Shown: positions 34,810-47,516 of the stretch, in pieces | Numbering within the stretch: the stretch's first letter is position 1 | How the letters are laid out: each line of letters starts with the position of its first letter | Assembly: GCA_003971905.1 (NCBI GenBank) | Contig: RSEE01000006.1 | Coordinates: 868,001-932,000, forward strand | Direction: 5' to 3' | Source: Moniliella sp. 'wahieum' | Lineage: Eukaryota; Basidiomycota; Moniliellomycetes; Moniliellales; Moniliellaceae | DNA length: 64,000 bases | The notes under the pieces: generated by a model | Seen by the model: the letters and a program-made list of their open reading frames with translations, nothing else | Told to the model about the DNA's origin: nothing | Database searches by the model: none | Program-made: the position numbers and the translations under genes

Positions 34810-36426
34810 ATGTCTGGCTCAAGCATTGTCGAGGACAAGCACCACTCGCTTGACGACGAGAAGAAGTTCGACTTGGTCGGTGAGGATGACAAGGCCAAGG
34901 TTGCCATCTTCGAGGTCGACCCCGAGGAGAAGGATGTGTTTGCCTCCGACGACCCCGATCATGCCATGCGCCGTATGAACTGGAAGGAAGGCGCTGTGGT
35001 TGTCGCCAAGGCCCAGATTGGCAGTGCGTATTATTTCGTCTCCCGTGCCCAAAGAGGTACAGCTACTAACCCGTGGTCGCATCAGTTGGTATCCTCGGTA
35101 TTCCCGGCACCTTTGGTGTGCTTGGTTTTGTGCCAGGTCTCATCTCGCTTTTGCTTCTCTGCGCCATTACAACCCTTTCGTCCTGGTACATTGCCAAGAT
35201 CCGGATGCGCTACCCCCACATCCACTCCGTTGGTGACTTCGGGCAGATGATTGGTGGCCGTCTGGGTGGCGAGATTTTTGGCTGGAGCTACTGTCTTGTA
35301 TTTATTCTCTTTGCAGGGTCGGCGATCGAGTATGTCCTTACCCCTCCTTCCTGTCTTTTTCTGCTCTCTGAACGCTTCTGACCCTTTATCCAGGACCTTG
35401 ACCATCGCTTTTAACGCTATTACGCTGCACGGTCTCTGCACCATTGCGTTTGCCGGGATTGTCACTGCATTTGTGGCCATCATTGGTTCTATTCTCCATG
35501 AGATGGAGCGAGTGGCAATTTGTCATACATTGGCCTGGCCTGTGTTATTGCGGCCAACTGGGTTTTGACGATTGCCATTCTGGTTAAAGGCAAGGGTGCT
35601 AGCCGCCCCGCTGGCGAGGGGAACGATGTCCGCGCCACGCAATCGGCCGACTTCTACAAGGCGATGAATGCGGTCTCTACTCAGCTCTTTGCTTTGATGG
35701 GCACCCCCGGCTTCTTCTCCATCTCGGCCGAGATGTCGCACCCTTCCGAGTTTCTCAAATCGGTCTATGTCGGGCAAGGCTTTGTCTGTGGGACGTACGT
35801 GGTGATTGCTTGCCTTGTCTATGGCCGGGCAGGCAAATGGCTGGCCTCCCCGTGCTCGCGACTGCCGGGCCAACATTCAAGATCATCTGCTACGCCATGG
35901 CGCTCTTTGGGCTGTTTGTCAGTGCGCTGCTCCTCTCCCACATTGGCGCCAAGTACATCTTTGTCCGTGCGCTGCGCGGCACTCGCCACTTGGCCAACTC
36001 GACCCCGATCCACTGGATTGTTTGGTCGGCCTCCTTCTGCACAGTGTTGATCATTGGCTTTATCCTGGCCTGCGCCGTTCCTGTCTTCGATGACCTGCTT
36101 TCGCTCATTGGTGCGTTGACCGGTGGCTTCCTTGTTGTTGGTCTCACAGGTCTCATGGGCATCTACATGCTCTCGCTTGAACATGTCGACCCAGAGTCTG
36201 GCGAGCACGTAACAGTACCTGGCAAGACTTGGTCCAACGTGGGTACAACCGTGCATTCCGTCACGGCACGCTCAAGGAAAAGCTTGTCTTTATTGTCAGC
36301 GCCGTGCTGATTCTTGCTGGCGCGTACTTGACGGTTGCTGGCACCTACTCGGCTGTGGTGGCAATGAAAAATGATGTGGCGGCAGGCAAGGGCAAACCCT
36401 TTTCTTGCCAAGACAACAGTGTCTAA
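34810..36426 (+). CDS. Amino-acid transporter, AAAP family
   Basis: A membrane transporter of the amino acid/auxin permease family, moving amino acids across the plasma or vacuolar membrane. The acidic N-terminal tail (about 70 residues) leads to EGAVVVAKAQIG. An intron at 35024-35085 (branch TACTAAC) joins it to IGILGIPGTFGVLGFVPG, the diagnostic first-membrane-span region. A second intron lies at 35330-35393. Later blocks include SYIGLACVIAANW, FALMGTPGFFSISAEMSHPS, AGPTFKIICYAMALFGL and the final KEKLVFIVSAVLILAGAYLT. Three single-base deletions (T run at 35519-35521, C run at 35853-35856, and near 36224) displace the frame. The topology of about 11 spans fits the family. Confidence 0.88.
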
Positions 36427-37138
36427 GCCCCCTCCTCAGGCCTCAAGGCCACTGGTGGTACCACCCATACCCCTGTTCTCGTCCATTAACGCCTTGCCAA
36501 GGGAATACCTCTCTTTTCCCATCACTTTCCCTTTCTCTCCCTCTGTGTATTCTGCCAACGATTCTCACGCGTCACGCATCCTCTATTCACCCCACCCTGT
36601 TGTTGGCCTGTCTGTTCTATACCTCCACAGTACCAGTGTGAATAGCCGCTTTGTTTTGAGTCTTCTTTTTTCAACTACACCCCTGTTGTTGGTTCCTGTG
36701 GCTGTCCGCGTGACGATCGCTCCAACGACCAATACAAACAATCAAACGAGAGGGAGCGCCAGCACTGCAAACTCCGACATTATATGCAACAGCCACGGGG
36801 GGGTTCGGGCAGGAAGGGAACAGTAAATCCACGCGACAACCTCTGTATGGTCTGTGCCCATTGGGAAAGGTGGCGGGACAAGGGGCATTACGAAGATCGC
36901 TATACGTGGCCCAAGGCTGGTTGCCAGTCGCAGCGACCCATTGCACCATGGCGTCATGTCCCAGCGCTCATCTTAGTTGGTTGGGGCTGGGCGAAAGGAA
37001 TAGAGGGATTATCGATTACATCAGCTGCCGGCCCAAGCGGAGATAGTAGCCCAACTCCGCCTCCCCCCAGCTTTTTGAAATGGGACGCTGGAGAGCGGGC
37101 CGGCCGGTGGGGTCGGCTGGCCAACTCCACCATCAAGT
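36427..37138. other. Intergenic between AAAP transporter and ketopantoate reductase
   Basis: This is the 3' region of the transporter gene and the promoter of the downstream reductase. No other gene is supported. Confidence 0.45.
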
Positions 37139-38258
37139 ATGCTCAACATTGTGTATGTCGGGGCAGGCGCGGTAGGCGGCTTCTACGCCTCGCGAATGAA
37201 CGAAGTACGCCCCCCTCCCCCCTCCACCGCGCATCACGCATCGCGCATCTGCGCTCGACCACCGAGCTAACGCAGCCACGACGTGTGCAGGACGGGGTGC
37301 AGGTCGCATTCGTGGCCCGGTCCAACTACGAGGTGCTGCGAACGCAGGGCATGCAGCTCAAAACACGCACTTTTGGCCAATACCATTTTACGCCCCATGC
37401 CGTGTACCCCAATGTGGGTGCCGCTGCTGCGGCTGGGACGCGATGGGACTATGTGGTGGTGACGACCAAAGCGCTGCCCGACCAAACGGACGACAGCGCG
37501 ACCATTGCCCCGCTCGTGGCGCCCCCCGACGCAACCGCCCAGTTCCCCGGGACTGTGGTGGTGTTGATTCAGAACGGGGTCGGGGTCGAACGTCCCCACC
37601 GGGCCCGCTTCCCTTTGAATCCCATCATCAGTGCAGTGACGTGATCAGTGCGGAACAAGAGGCGCCGGGCGTGGTGCGGCAAAACCGGTGGACGCGCATC
37701 TCCTTGGGTCCGTATACCGATGGCAAGGCAAGTCCGCACGTGGCAGCGACTAGCTCGGTAGAGGCCGTGCGCCAGCTGGCCCAGATCTGGACCCGGGGCG
37801 GGATCAAGGATGTGGAAACGCACGATGAGACGGAGCTGCAGTTGATTCGGTGGCACAAACTTACCATCAATGCCGCCTTTAACCCCTCGGCCGTGCTGGC
37901 CGGCGGCGTGGGGAATGCACGCATGGCGCTCGATCCCGATCTGCGCACTCACCTCAAAGGGGTGATGCAGGAGATTTACCATGCTGCGCCCGCCATCTTA
38001 GGCCGCCCGTTCCCCGACACGTTGGCGGTGCCCGATAAGATCTTGCGCTCGAGCGAGCGCAACACAGGAAGCAAGCCTTCCATGCTGCTGGACTGGGAGG
38101 CAGGACGCAAGATGGAGCTGGAGGTGATCTTGGGCAACCCAGTGCGGATCGCAGCCGAACATGGGGTGGAAATGCCGCGGACTCAATCGTTGTATGCACT
38201 GCTCAAGATGGCCCAGGCGCGACGCGACGAAACCAAAGCGGTCCAAGCCAAGCTCTGA
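37139..38258 (+). CDS. 2-dehydropantoate 2-reductase
   Basis: Reduces ketopantoate to pantoate with NADPH in the pantothenate/CoA pathway. The start at 37139 gives MLNIVYVGAGAVGGFYASRM with the GxGxxG nucleotide-binding loop. An intron at 37205-37290 (branch GAGCTAACGC) follows NE and resumes at DGVQVAFVARSNYEVL. VVVTTKALPD and WHKLTINAAFNPSAVLAG carry the expected lysines and asparagine. The C-terminal domain has WEAGRKMELEVILGNPVRIA and MPRTQSLYALLK. A one-base deletion near 37644 breaks ISAVT from VISAEQEAPGVV; the rest is open. Length of about 340 residues is typical. Confidence 0.9.
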
Positions 38259-38495
38259 ACATGATCGTGCGTGGTAGATGTGGGGCAATGCCCATTTCTC
38301 GGCTAGTTCATATCTTACCCCGCTCACTACGGACGCTGGCGCTGGTCCCACTACTACCATCTGTTCCCTCGGCAATGATTTCCATTTCGCAGCAAGGCAG
38401 CGACACGCAGGCGCCGGCCTAGATGCATTTCATCACCATAACCGCTCCCAAACGGTTACAGCGGTGGGGGGTGGGGAGAAAGAAGGCCTGCAGCG

Positions 38496-41400
38496 CTACT
38501 GGCAGCAGGACCTGTGGCCGTAGAGGATGCATCGTACCGGGGACGGAGCGGCGGAAGCAGCGCTCGGGCCGGCAGTTGATACAGACGCAGTAGCAGGCGA
38601 TGACGCCGGGGAGGGGGACCCCGTGGCAACGAGAGCTGACGAGGCAGTCGACTTGGCCTTCTTGGTGGCTAGGATAAGTAGCTTGCGCTGGGCCGGCGAC
38701 AGCTTCGACATGTCTAGTTTCTGGCCCCGCTGCAGCATGGCGATCAGCCCCGCTGCTTCCGGATGGCCCTTGAGCGCGTCCAATGGAGAGGGTTTCCCTC
38801 TGGGCGGGGCCGAAACAGGTGCGGTCGGGGCTGCAGGATTGGTCAAGCTGCTGGCGCTCGCGGCCGCAGACCCCTGGGGCACTCCCAGGTGAAAAGCTTG
38901 CTTGGGCGGGGGCAGGAACAATTGGTACAGACGGGACGGGAGCGGACGAGGCGGCAGATACAGGTAGGGGATGTGGTGCCGAGGCGGGCAATGGCCCGGC
39001 TACTGTGGGGACAGAAGGACTGCTCTGTGCCCGAGCCGGTGGCTCCGACATAGGCGGATTTGGCGGCATGGCCTCACGCAAGGCTGGGGCTGGGGAGGCC
39101 GTTGGCGTGGCGGCCCGCGCATCGTCCAGGACGCGTGCTGGGTCCGTTTCGGGATCTGTTGGCAGCGATGCCGCCACGGGAGGGGGATCGGCTCGAGTTG
39201 GCCCCACAGCTGGTACAACAGAGGGGGTGGCAGAAGAGGTTTCCATTGGCACAGGATCGGCGCCGGGAGCGGGATGGGTGAGGGCGGGCGAGGACTCTCC
39301 TACCGGAGCAAGTACGGCAGGGGCTCCTGAAGCAGCCATGGGAGGAGGCGTCACCGGAGGCACGCCTGGAGCCGGAGGGTTTGAGGGTGCGGCAGGAGGC
39401 ACTCCCGCTGCGGTAGGAAGTACAGTCGAGGGAGCTAGCGGGGCTGTGGCGGGCACACCAACTGCCGCAGCACCAGGATGGGGCGACACGGAAGAAGCAG
39501 GTGCCGCGTCCGGGGTGGCCACTAGAGGTGATCCTGGCGCGGGGGACTCCTTCGTATGGCGCTTCTTCTTTCTCTTGATGCGATGACGAAGGTAGACCTT
39601 CAGACGCTCTTGTACGTCCGCCAAAGCAGCAGTGAATCCCTTTGCCTCGAGCGTTTGGACTTCCTCCGCCGAAAGAGGGAACACATCTGGATTCAAATAG
39701 AGTGTCCCCTCGTGCACCACTAACGGCGGACCAGATAGTAGTTTCTCCAGTTGTCCCTGGGGGGCTGCCGCACGGGCCGAAGCAGGTGGAGGGCCGACGA
39801 CGATCTTGATTTGGCCATCAGCGGCAGGCGCGGCGGCTGGGACAGGCGCGGGAGCCGGTGTGGCGGACGGAGGCGGAGGCGAACCAGCCGCTGAAGGTGT
39901 TGCGGGGGAAGCAGTAGGAGGCCTAGCAGGGACAGGCTGAACAGTGACCTGGGAGGAGGACGCCTTGGTGGCTGGTGGAAGCGAGGGGGCCCCATTTTCG
40001 GGTTGTCCTTTGGCCCACTGCCCTGTGGAAGTGGAGACCAGTGCATAGAATACACCCTTCCTCTGGGGATTGTCTTCGGGCGTCCGCGGTACCCTTACAA
40101 CCTCTTTGGAAGAGGTCAGTGCGTGTCGAATGGCGCTGTGCCAATCATGTCCCGTGGCCCGGCTGTGCGTCCGGTACCACGCCCATTTTTCTGAGATCCA
40201 CTCGTACAGTTCATGCAAGGTCATTTTCCCTCCTCGTTGAGTCGCTTGCGGCGAACCCAATGCCATTGTCACAAGTACCTGGTTCGAAATGGCTGGACGG
40301 TCATCGGGTGGGCCCGATACTCCAGGTGGAGGACCAGGAGCGGGAGGGAGGAAGGGGGGGAGGGGAGGCATACCCATTCCCCCATTCCCCCCATCGGGTA
40401 AGAGAAGGGATAGCCAAATGGCATGGTGGGGAACATCCCGGCGCAAACATGGGTGGGAACCCCATCTGTGACCCCATCCAAGGAGGCACTTCGGGCTTGT
40501 CAGTACGGAGAGGAACAGCCTTGGGGAGTGGTAATTCTGCTGGGGGCGAGGCTGAGGGAAGAGAAGACGGTTTGCGTCCAGAAGAAGGCGCACTTCCTAC
40601 TGTAGCAGAGGTAGCTACCGAGTCTTCCTCGGGGCGAGCTTTTTCCTTCTCCTTCTTTTCCGGAGGCAGGCCCGTCTCCTTGTTGGAGGGCTTGTCCTTG
40701 GCCTTGTCCGAAGACTTGACGACAGATGCGCCCTTCTCATCCTTTTCTCGGTCCTTGTCCTTTTCCTTGGATAACATCTTCTTCTCCTTGATCTCGCCGT
40801 CTGTCCTTTATCCGTCTCCTTCTCCACTGCCGCTTTCTTCCGATCCCGCTCCCTACGCTCACGATTGGCCTTGCGCCGGGCAGCATCGATCGCCTCGATC
40901 CCAATCGGCTCTCCAACGCGAGGGACATGACTTTCCTCCTTGTCCGCACGCTTTCGCTTGCGAGAAGCGCCATTGGTCTTCTTTTCTTGTTCCTTCTCAT
41001 GTTTTACCTTCAGTGCCTTGCCTTTTTGGTTTTCCTCTTTGTCCAGCTCTTTATCCTTTAAAGGGCGCGTTGGTTTGCTCCGTTTCTTCAGCCGGAGTTT
41101 GGGCTCCTTGGGGGCGGAGCGGGGCCAGAAAGTTCATCCGCCAACTCCCCCTCGGAGAGAGAAGATCGCCGCTGCCAGCCGAAACTGACATAGGGCTCGA
41201 GGGGGGGAGCGAATCATTATCTTCCGGGTCTTGGACCGGGAGAAGCGAAGGAGACAAGACCTCCGGCTCAGGGGGAGGCAGCACGAAATAAAACACTCTC
41301 TCTGAGATCTGCACCTTGGTTCTTTACGCGCGCGCGGTCAGCCTCTACAACAACAACACTAGGAAAGAAGGGGCGTACCGTTTCGACAGAAGGACGCAGG

Positions 41401-41904
41401 TGCCGCGATCGTGGTAAACATCATCCACGAACGCGCCATTGCGCCCGAGAACTTGGAAGACAAACGCCCCCTCAGGCAGAGCAGGGCCCACTTCTTCCTC
41501 CTCCATGCGTCGGGGTCCAGGTGGGTGGGGCAAAGGAACACCAGCAGGGGAATAGAATATGCGTGCATGGTGCCGCGAAATGGACTTGAGCGGGCCCAGA
41601 TCCACATCTACCCCGCCTTCGACGCGAGAGCCGGTGATCCTCTGGGCCGGCGGGGGGAAGGCGCAGGGCCAGGCCGACGGCCAATGAGAACATCGAGCGT
41701 CTGAAGGTAGTAGGAGAAGCCGGGGAACTCGAGCTTAGCATATGCCTGGATCTGCTCCCTCGGGCTGGGGCTGGTCGGTGGGGATGGGCAGGTCGTCGAG
41801 CGCGGGGATGGACTCGGCCTCGAAAGCGTCGGGCGGAGCGTCCAGCGACGCGTCGCCGGTGGGGGTGGGGGCAGGTGCGCAGACGCGGCGGCGGGGCTGG
41901 ACAT
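38496..41904 (-). CDS. FHA-forkhead transcription factor, Fhl1-like
   Basis: Fhl1-type factors control ribosomal-protein gene expression. From the ATG at 41904 an acidic N-terminus leads to the FHA domain: YAKLEFPGFSYYLQTLDVLI, VDVDLGPLKSISRHHARIFY, VLGRNGAFVDDVYHDRG. An intron at 41322-41378 joins LLSKR to TKVQISERVFYFVLPPPEPE. A highly charged Lys/Glu-rich linker and a Pro/Met-rich segment follow. The forkhead domain is QVLVTMALGSPQATQR, KMTLHELYEWISEKWAWYRT and HDWHSAIRHALTSSKEVVRV. The C-terminus is a long Ala/Pro-rich tail with QKLDMSKLSPAQRKLLILAT. At least five single-base frame changes, several in C or G runs, interrupt it. The FHA-then-forkhead order separates Fhl1 from simpler forkhead factors. 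Confidence 0.85.
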
Positions 41905-42577
41905 GCGCGCGCAGTCCATCGCCCTCGAGGCGCGGGGTGGTGGCGCCGGCCGGTGTGCTGGGCCGCAGGCACGCGTCGGTTGTTGGCGGGCGCGACGGCG
42001 ACGCCAGCGCGGGACGCGTGATGTGCTGGGTGGGTGATGCTGCAGGCTGCCTGGGTGCCCCTGGCGGAATGGGCGAGTGGGGTTCCGCCCATGTGCTGTA
42101 TGTCGGCTGGGTATATCACGTGATGCGTTAAATACGGGGCGGCAGTGACTAGTGACTAGTGTGAAGTGAAGATGGATCGCGATGGTCGACGGGGGGGCGC
42201 TTGCCGTCACCGACGCGCCCGCAAGAGTCGCTCGCCAAGTCCCCATGTAGGCCTTCCATACAGTGGCCCCATTTATGTACGCAGGAACCTAACAAGCGCC
42301 TCGCCCACCACGCTCGCAGCAGGGCCACCCCTCAAAGGTGCATCTGGATACGTTTTTATTGGTTGCTACGACCACGTCTCGTCGTAATCGTCGTTTGGCG
42401 AACGTGTAGTAGTATGGCCGTCAACGTCATTCGTATTATGCGCCACATCCACAGAGAGAACAGATTGTCTTGTGGAGAGCGGGATTCATATGCCGCCCCT
42501 GGGAACCCAAAGAGGGCTATGTGGACCACCAAGGGTATTCTCCTTCGCCCCTCATTTCCCCCGTATACTAGTAGGCC
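41905..42577. repeat. Intergenic, Fhl1-like promoter; ACTAGT pair
   Basis: Contains ACTAGT-G-ACTAGT-G at 42148-42161. It lies between the Fhl1-like start and the 3' end of the APC permease. No gene is supported. Confidence 0.5.
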
Positions 42578-44513
42578 TTATGTCCAGAGCCAAGACACCA
42601 GCCGCACCCACCGCTTCGGCGGAGGCGGGATATCTTCCCGGTGCCCATGATGGAACTGGGCGAGCCATGGCTGGAGTGGCACGTCGGCTAGTGGGATCCA
42701 GTCCCAGCCCGACCACCCCAGCTGGTACCCCGCCAAGACAAGCAGATTGAAGATAGGGCTGGCATAGGCACTGAGGAGCGTCTTGACATCAAACTTGCCT
42801 GGAATGAAAAGGGTCAACCCACCCGACAAGAGCAGAAAAATGCAGCCAAACAGTGCGATGTAGCCGCAATATGGCTGGAATGGCGTTGCCCATGGAACAG
42901 AGGTGCGTTGGATGCCTTGAGCTCTTTGGGCACGGTACACGTGCAAAAAGGTGATACAGATACAAATCCAGGTGTAGAGCATGGCCGAGTTGGTCGCTGC
43001 CATGAGGTAGCTAAAGGCCTCAGTAGCCGTGGAGGACAGGGTGGTGTAGGCTAGTGCAATGCCCGAGAGCAGCACACCCACCGCATAGTATGGCACGCCA
43101 AATCGGTGTACTTTGAGGAAAAACCCTGGCAGAACCCCGTCTTGAGCCAAGATCATGAGGCTGCGCGAACCGCCCATGAGACTTGCTGTACTCCAAGCCG
43201 ACATGATGATGCCCACCTCAATGACCGAGGGCAGGACACGGTAGCCCGCCCGTTGAGCCGCAATCACAAACGGCGACTGGCTTTTGCCGCCTCCCAGGAG
43301 GAGGGGATCTTGACTGCTGACCACTACCCCGGCAGCAAGGGCAACAAGAATGTAAATGCCGAAGATCCGAATAAAGACACGGGAAATGGCACGCCTCGTA
43401 GTGTAGCGAGGACAGGTGGTTTCGGCGCCGGCCAACGCAGTGGCTTCGCACCCTCCCATTGCATACACACAGGGGGAGAGAGCAAGCCACAGTGCTAGGA
43501 AGCGTCCACCCCCGTCGGAAAGAAAATAAGTGTTCATCGGGCCTGGGTCACGCCAGTAGTGAAATCCGAGCATCTTCCCCGTCGGACCGCTTCCCAGATC
43601 AATACACAATGACATGACGAGGATGCAGAGCACCATGCAGAGCTTGAAGAGTGCAAAGAGGAACTCCAACTCGGCCCAAATTCGTACCACTATTCACACC
43701 CTCTTGTCAGTATCCCATGGTAACAGATGAGAACAAGAGGGAAGACGAGTGCGTACTAAATATGTTGGCTAGTACCATTAGGGCGCCAAATACAGTCACC
43801 CAAACGCCAGGGCTAACTCCAGTCCAGAACTGAACGAGCACGACGCAAGAGGAGACTTCGCTGGCCATTCCCACAAAGGTTGAATAGACCAAGTTGACAC
43901 CCAATGCGACACCAAAAGCAGGGGAGACAAACATGCCCGCATGACGCAGATGGCTCCCTGTCACCGGAGCGAGACAGGCAAGTTCCCCCAAGCAGAGCAT
44001 GGTGCAGGCAACTATGCCTCCGACAAAGAGAAAGGCAAGTAAGAGTGACAGCGGACCGGCAATGAACAGAGACCGACCGATGCCGAGCCAAGCGGCGGTA
44101 CCGACTACCCCCGAAAGAGCAACCATTTGGACATGACGATCTTGAATGCCCACACGCAGGTCGTCGGTGCGAAACACATCATCCCCTTCGAACTCTGGCG
44201 TGTCGCCCCACACCCTCTTGGGCCCGGCAAATTTATCTAGCACATCCGTCCAGCGGCGGCTCTTGGTAGACGTGGGGGGGGATACCAAGGAAGGCGGCTC
44301 TTCGGTGTCGACCGAAGAGATACGATCAAAGTTGAGTGTAACGACTGTGGGTTGTTTCTCTAGGTGCTTCTCCAAGTCCTCTTCTGGAATGTCTTCCAGT
44401 TTAAGCTGAAGTGGCATCTGCTGTTGGGGCGAGTGCACCGTCACTGAGATAGGAGGCAGGTGATTAAACCCGCTTGATTCGGTGATTGGGGCACGGGGAG
44501 AAATGTTTTCCAT
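42578..44513 (-). CDS. Amino-acid permease, APC/YAT family
   Basis: A 12-span amino-acid/proton symporter of the yeast amino-acid transporter family. The start at 44513 is the first ATG in frame. A cytosolic tail of about 130 residues precedes IQDRHVQMVALSGVVGTAAW and LGIGRSLFIAGP, the family's first-span signature. An intron at 43690-43756 splits the methionine codon of NIFMVRIWAELEF. Later blocks are AGAETTCPRYTTRRAISRVF, SVIEVGIIMSAWSTASLMGG, SRSLMILAQDGVLPGFF and a hydrophobic C-half. The spliced frame is intact to the stop at 42578, so this gene is free of the frame changes seen in most neighbours. Substrate specificity is not predictable. Confidence 0.92.
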
Positions 44514-46976
44514 TTCCACAGGGGGGTGACGTGAAACGCGGGCGGAGGTGAGCGCATATTCTCTTGGATGCCCAAAACCGAACGGTACCAGCAGTCAAAT
44601 GTGTATAGTGCTGGAGGCTGGGGGTTGAATGTTGGGTCGTGTGAGGGTAGTATGAGGAGGTGAAAGCAGCAGTGTGGTGGTTATGCTCGCACGCGGAAGA
44701 TAAAACAGAAGGCAATCAGGGGGGGGCGTCCTCCTATACAATAAGTGGCCACTCTCTTCTCTACTACTAATATAGTGAACGGGCTTCTTTCCTGCAGTAG
44801 TGCATACTTGTGCGGACAGCGGCTGCGAGGAGCATCAGACCCTCAGGCCCGAGTCTCAGGCCAAAACTGATAGAGGTAGTGTGGTGTGGTGTGGTGGAAG
44901 AGGGGTGCTCTATTGGCGCACGCGAATAATACATTGAAAAGACGGGCATCCCGTGGCGATCCAACGTAGTATGTTTTGCCACACACTCTGAGGTCGGAGA
45001 GATCCGCACTCCGCATCCACCTTTCACAGCTGTGTTGGTGGATTAGTAGCATCTATGTTCTGCCGACGTGTATCGATGGCGTGTACTAATTTGAGAGTGG
45101 AGGCGATAAACGATACCGATAACGAAGGCGACGGTTGTTCGTTATCGGGATAATGCACGTAACGCAAACGGAGGTGGAGCTTGGACCTTCCACCTTCCTC
45201 CGTTGGCCCAGGTTGGCCACTATAGCAATTCTATGTAGGGCGCTACCATGTTTTCCTTGCGTTTACATACTGTTTTGTTTTGCAGTGTAGGCGCCACACC
45301 CGCGTGTATTTTCCGCACGTCGATTAATCGATAATCACATTCGTGGCGGAGCAAGGCGGAGCCCCACAGTAGAGCGTTGTGGTTGTGGGTGATTCGATCT
45401 GTTTTCCTTCCGGTGGGGAAAGTGGCCGGTGTGGGTCGTCCATGGGTGCAGGAGCGCATGAGCGCGATAAGAAGCACGGGGTGACCGGTGAGAAGTGACT
45501 AGTGACCGGTGCCGACCAGCGACCGGTGACTATAAGGTGTGGATCAATGCTACGGCCTCTGGATCTGATGCTATTTGTATGCACCATAGTAGCCCGTTGG
45601 CTTGTGGAGACTTGCCAGGTGGTGTGGAATACGTTTTTTTGTGCTCTGTCGCGAACCACAACGAACCCACACAAGTGTGGGACCACCCTCCACGGACCTT
45701 TGAAAACTTGGGATGAATTTGAGGCCTGAGGGCCTGAGGGCCTCTCTGTCGCCAACTGTACCCGTGTACGCGTGATGTACGACTGATGCCCCACAGGCAT
45801 AAGGCCTAAGGCTCATACGGCGTAAGGCCGTAAGGCCTAAGGCCTAAGGGGGGGCTCGCGTGGGGGAGAGAAACGTACGAATTAGCTGGGCACGACGTTG
45901 AACGTACGTTGTGATGTGATGCATGTGATTATTAAACGATCTGTGAACGTGTGAACGCGCGCTGAGCGCTGAGAACCTGAGTTGAACCACTCGAAGCTTG
46001 AAGAGCTTGACTTCAAGCTTCAAGCTTGCAGTTATATAGCTTGAAACGCTGCTGAGGTTCAGCGCCAGTGTCGGTTTGATCTGCTTTGGACCCTGCTTCC
46101 CCCTTTGTCTGCGCTTGTATAGTGCACGTAGACGCTCCCTCTCGTTTCCATGTGACTCACAGGTCGCGAAGCCCCTTTCTCCGCAGGAAGAAGATAATAT
46201 ATTAGGGTCCTGAGAAGCCTAATATATGATGCCAAGAGAGCACGCCTGCAGGACACAGTAGCCATAAGTACTAACATGTAACAGGGCTCGACCCAGCGCT
46301 CAGCCTGAGCGCTCATTAATCATTCTCGATGTCTGCTTGCTCTCATGCATATGCCCACTAAAGCAGATACAAGAGGCCACAATGGTACCGCCATCAAGCC
46401 ATGACACAGGTGCGAGAGTTTCCTACCGCGACCCGTCTGAGGCGTATTTGAAGAGCTCAAGTAGCAGCAACTGTGAAAAGGGGGGTTATTCGGTGCATGG
46501 AGATCAAATTGCAAGGGCGTATTGAGACGAAGGAGCCCACAAATCATATGGAATTGAGGGGGGCGCCACACCGTCAGAAAAAAAGCACGTGTGTCGCGCC
46601 GTGGGAAGAAGAGCACTCTATTCGACACACAGTCTTCAAGCTAGAGGGCTAATCGTAATCGCTAATCACAGTAGCAATGAGCAATGTGCGGTAATGAGAG
46701 GTCAGTAGTAGAACGAAGACCGTGGTGGTGACAAGGAGATAGGTAACAGTAAATAGCACCACACAGTAAAAATAGTAGGGAGAAAGGAAAGGGAGATGCG
46801 CGCGCGCGCCAGGCAGAGCGGGTGCTGAATGGCCCCTTACGGGTGCAGGTACGCAGTTAGGCAAGTTATCGTCCCTTCTGCGTCACGACGACAATACGCA
46901 CGCAAGCGTTACCTTGAGGTAACCGGCAACGTAAAATGGGAATGGCTGTCTGCCGTAGTTACCTCGAAATCCATAC
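44514..46976. repeat. Intergenic with heptad repeats
   Basis: About 2.5 kb upstream of the APC permease up to tRNA-Ile. It contains ACCGGT/ACTAGT units (45482-45530), AGGCCT-type repeats (45720-45850), AGCGCT near 45960, AAGCTT units on both orientations (45995-46028) and a GTGTG run near 44878-44894. No gene is supported. Confidence 0.55.
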
Positions 46977-47072
46977 GGTCGATTAGCTCAGTTGGTCAGA
47001 GCGTGGTACTAATACGTCAGACACTGAGTGTTGGTAATGCCAAGGTCATGAGTTCAAGCCTCATATTGACCA
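46977..47072 (+). tRNA. tRNA-Ile(AAT) with ~21-22 nt intron
   Basis: The acceptor stem GGTCGAT pairs with ATTGACC, discriminator A. The D arm is TAGCTCAGTTGGTCAGAGC. Anticodon stem TGGTA/TGCCA with loop CTAATA is interrupted after position 37 by an intron of about 21-22 nt, and the T arm is CATGAGTTCAAGCCTCATA. Folding is canonical once the intron is removed. Confidence 0.93.
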
Positions 47073-47516
47073 ATTTTTGGGGTTTATTTTTGGGTCCTGC
47101 AGCTCCTGCCCCAAGTGATGATCCTGACAGTGCCGCTCCGAGGCTGACGCGCGAGTGGGTATAGCTCCTATTCTCTAGTTAGTAACTATACATCACATCA
47201 GGCCGAAACAGTCCGATTTCCTCCTCAGGAGCCAGTAAATACTTCAACTGACGAAATCCAAGAAAGCGACACTGCCCCTGTGAGCTCATGCGCGAGGGGG
47301 TAATACTCGCTGGTCTGGTGCTGCTGCGCCACATCGATGTGCTGGGCAGTGCCCGGCCCTTAGGTGCGGACAGACCAGTGGGCGCCAGCGCGAGGGCGGG
47401 GAAGGGGGGGTTGGCCTGCTCTCCGGCGCTCAGTGCTCTATCGTCATGAGCGCGACATGAGGCTGGAGCCCAGAATCCACGCCCTTCCATCTTCTTTTGC
47501 CTCCCACCAACACAAT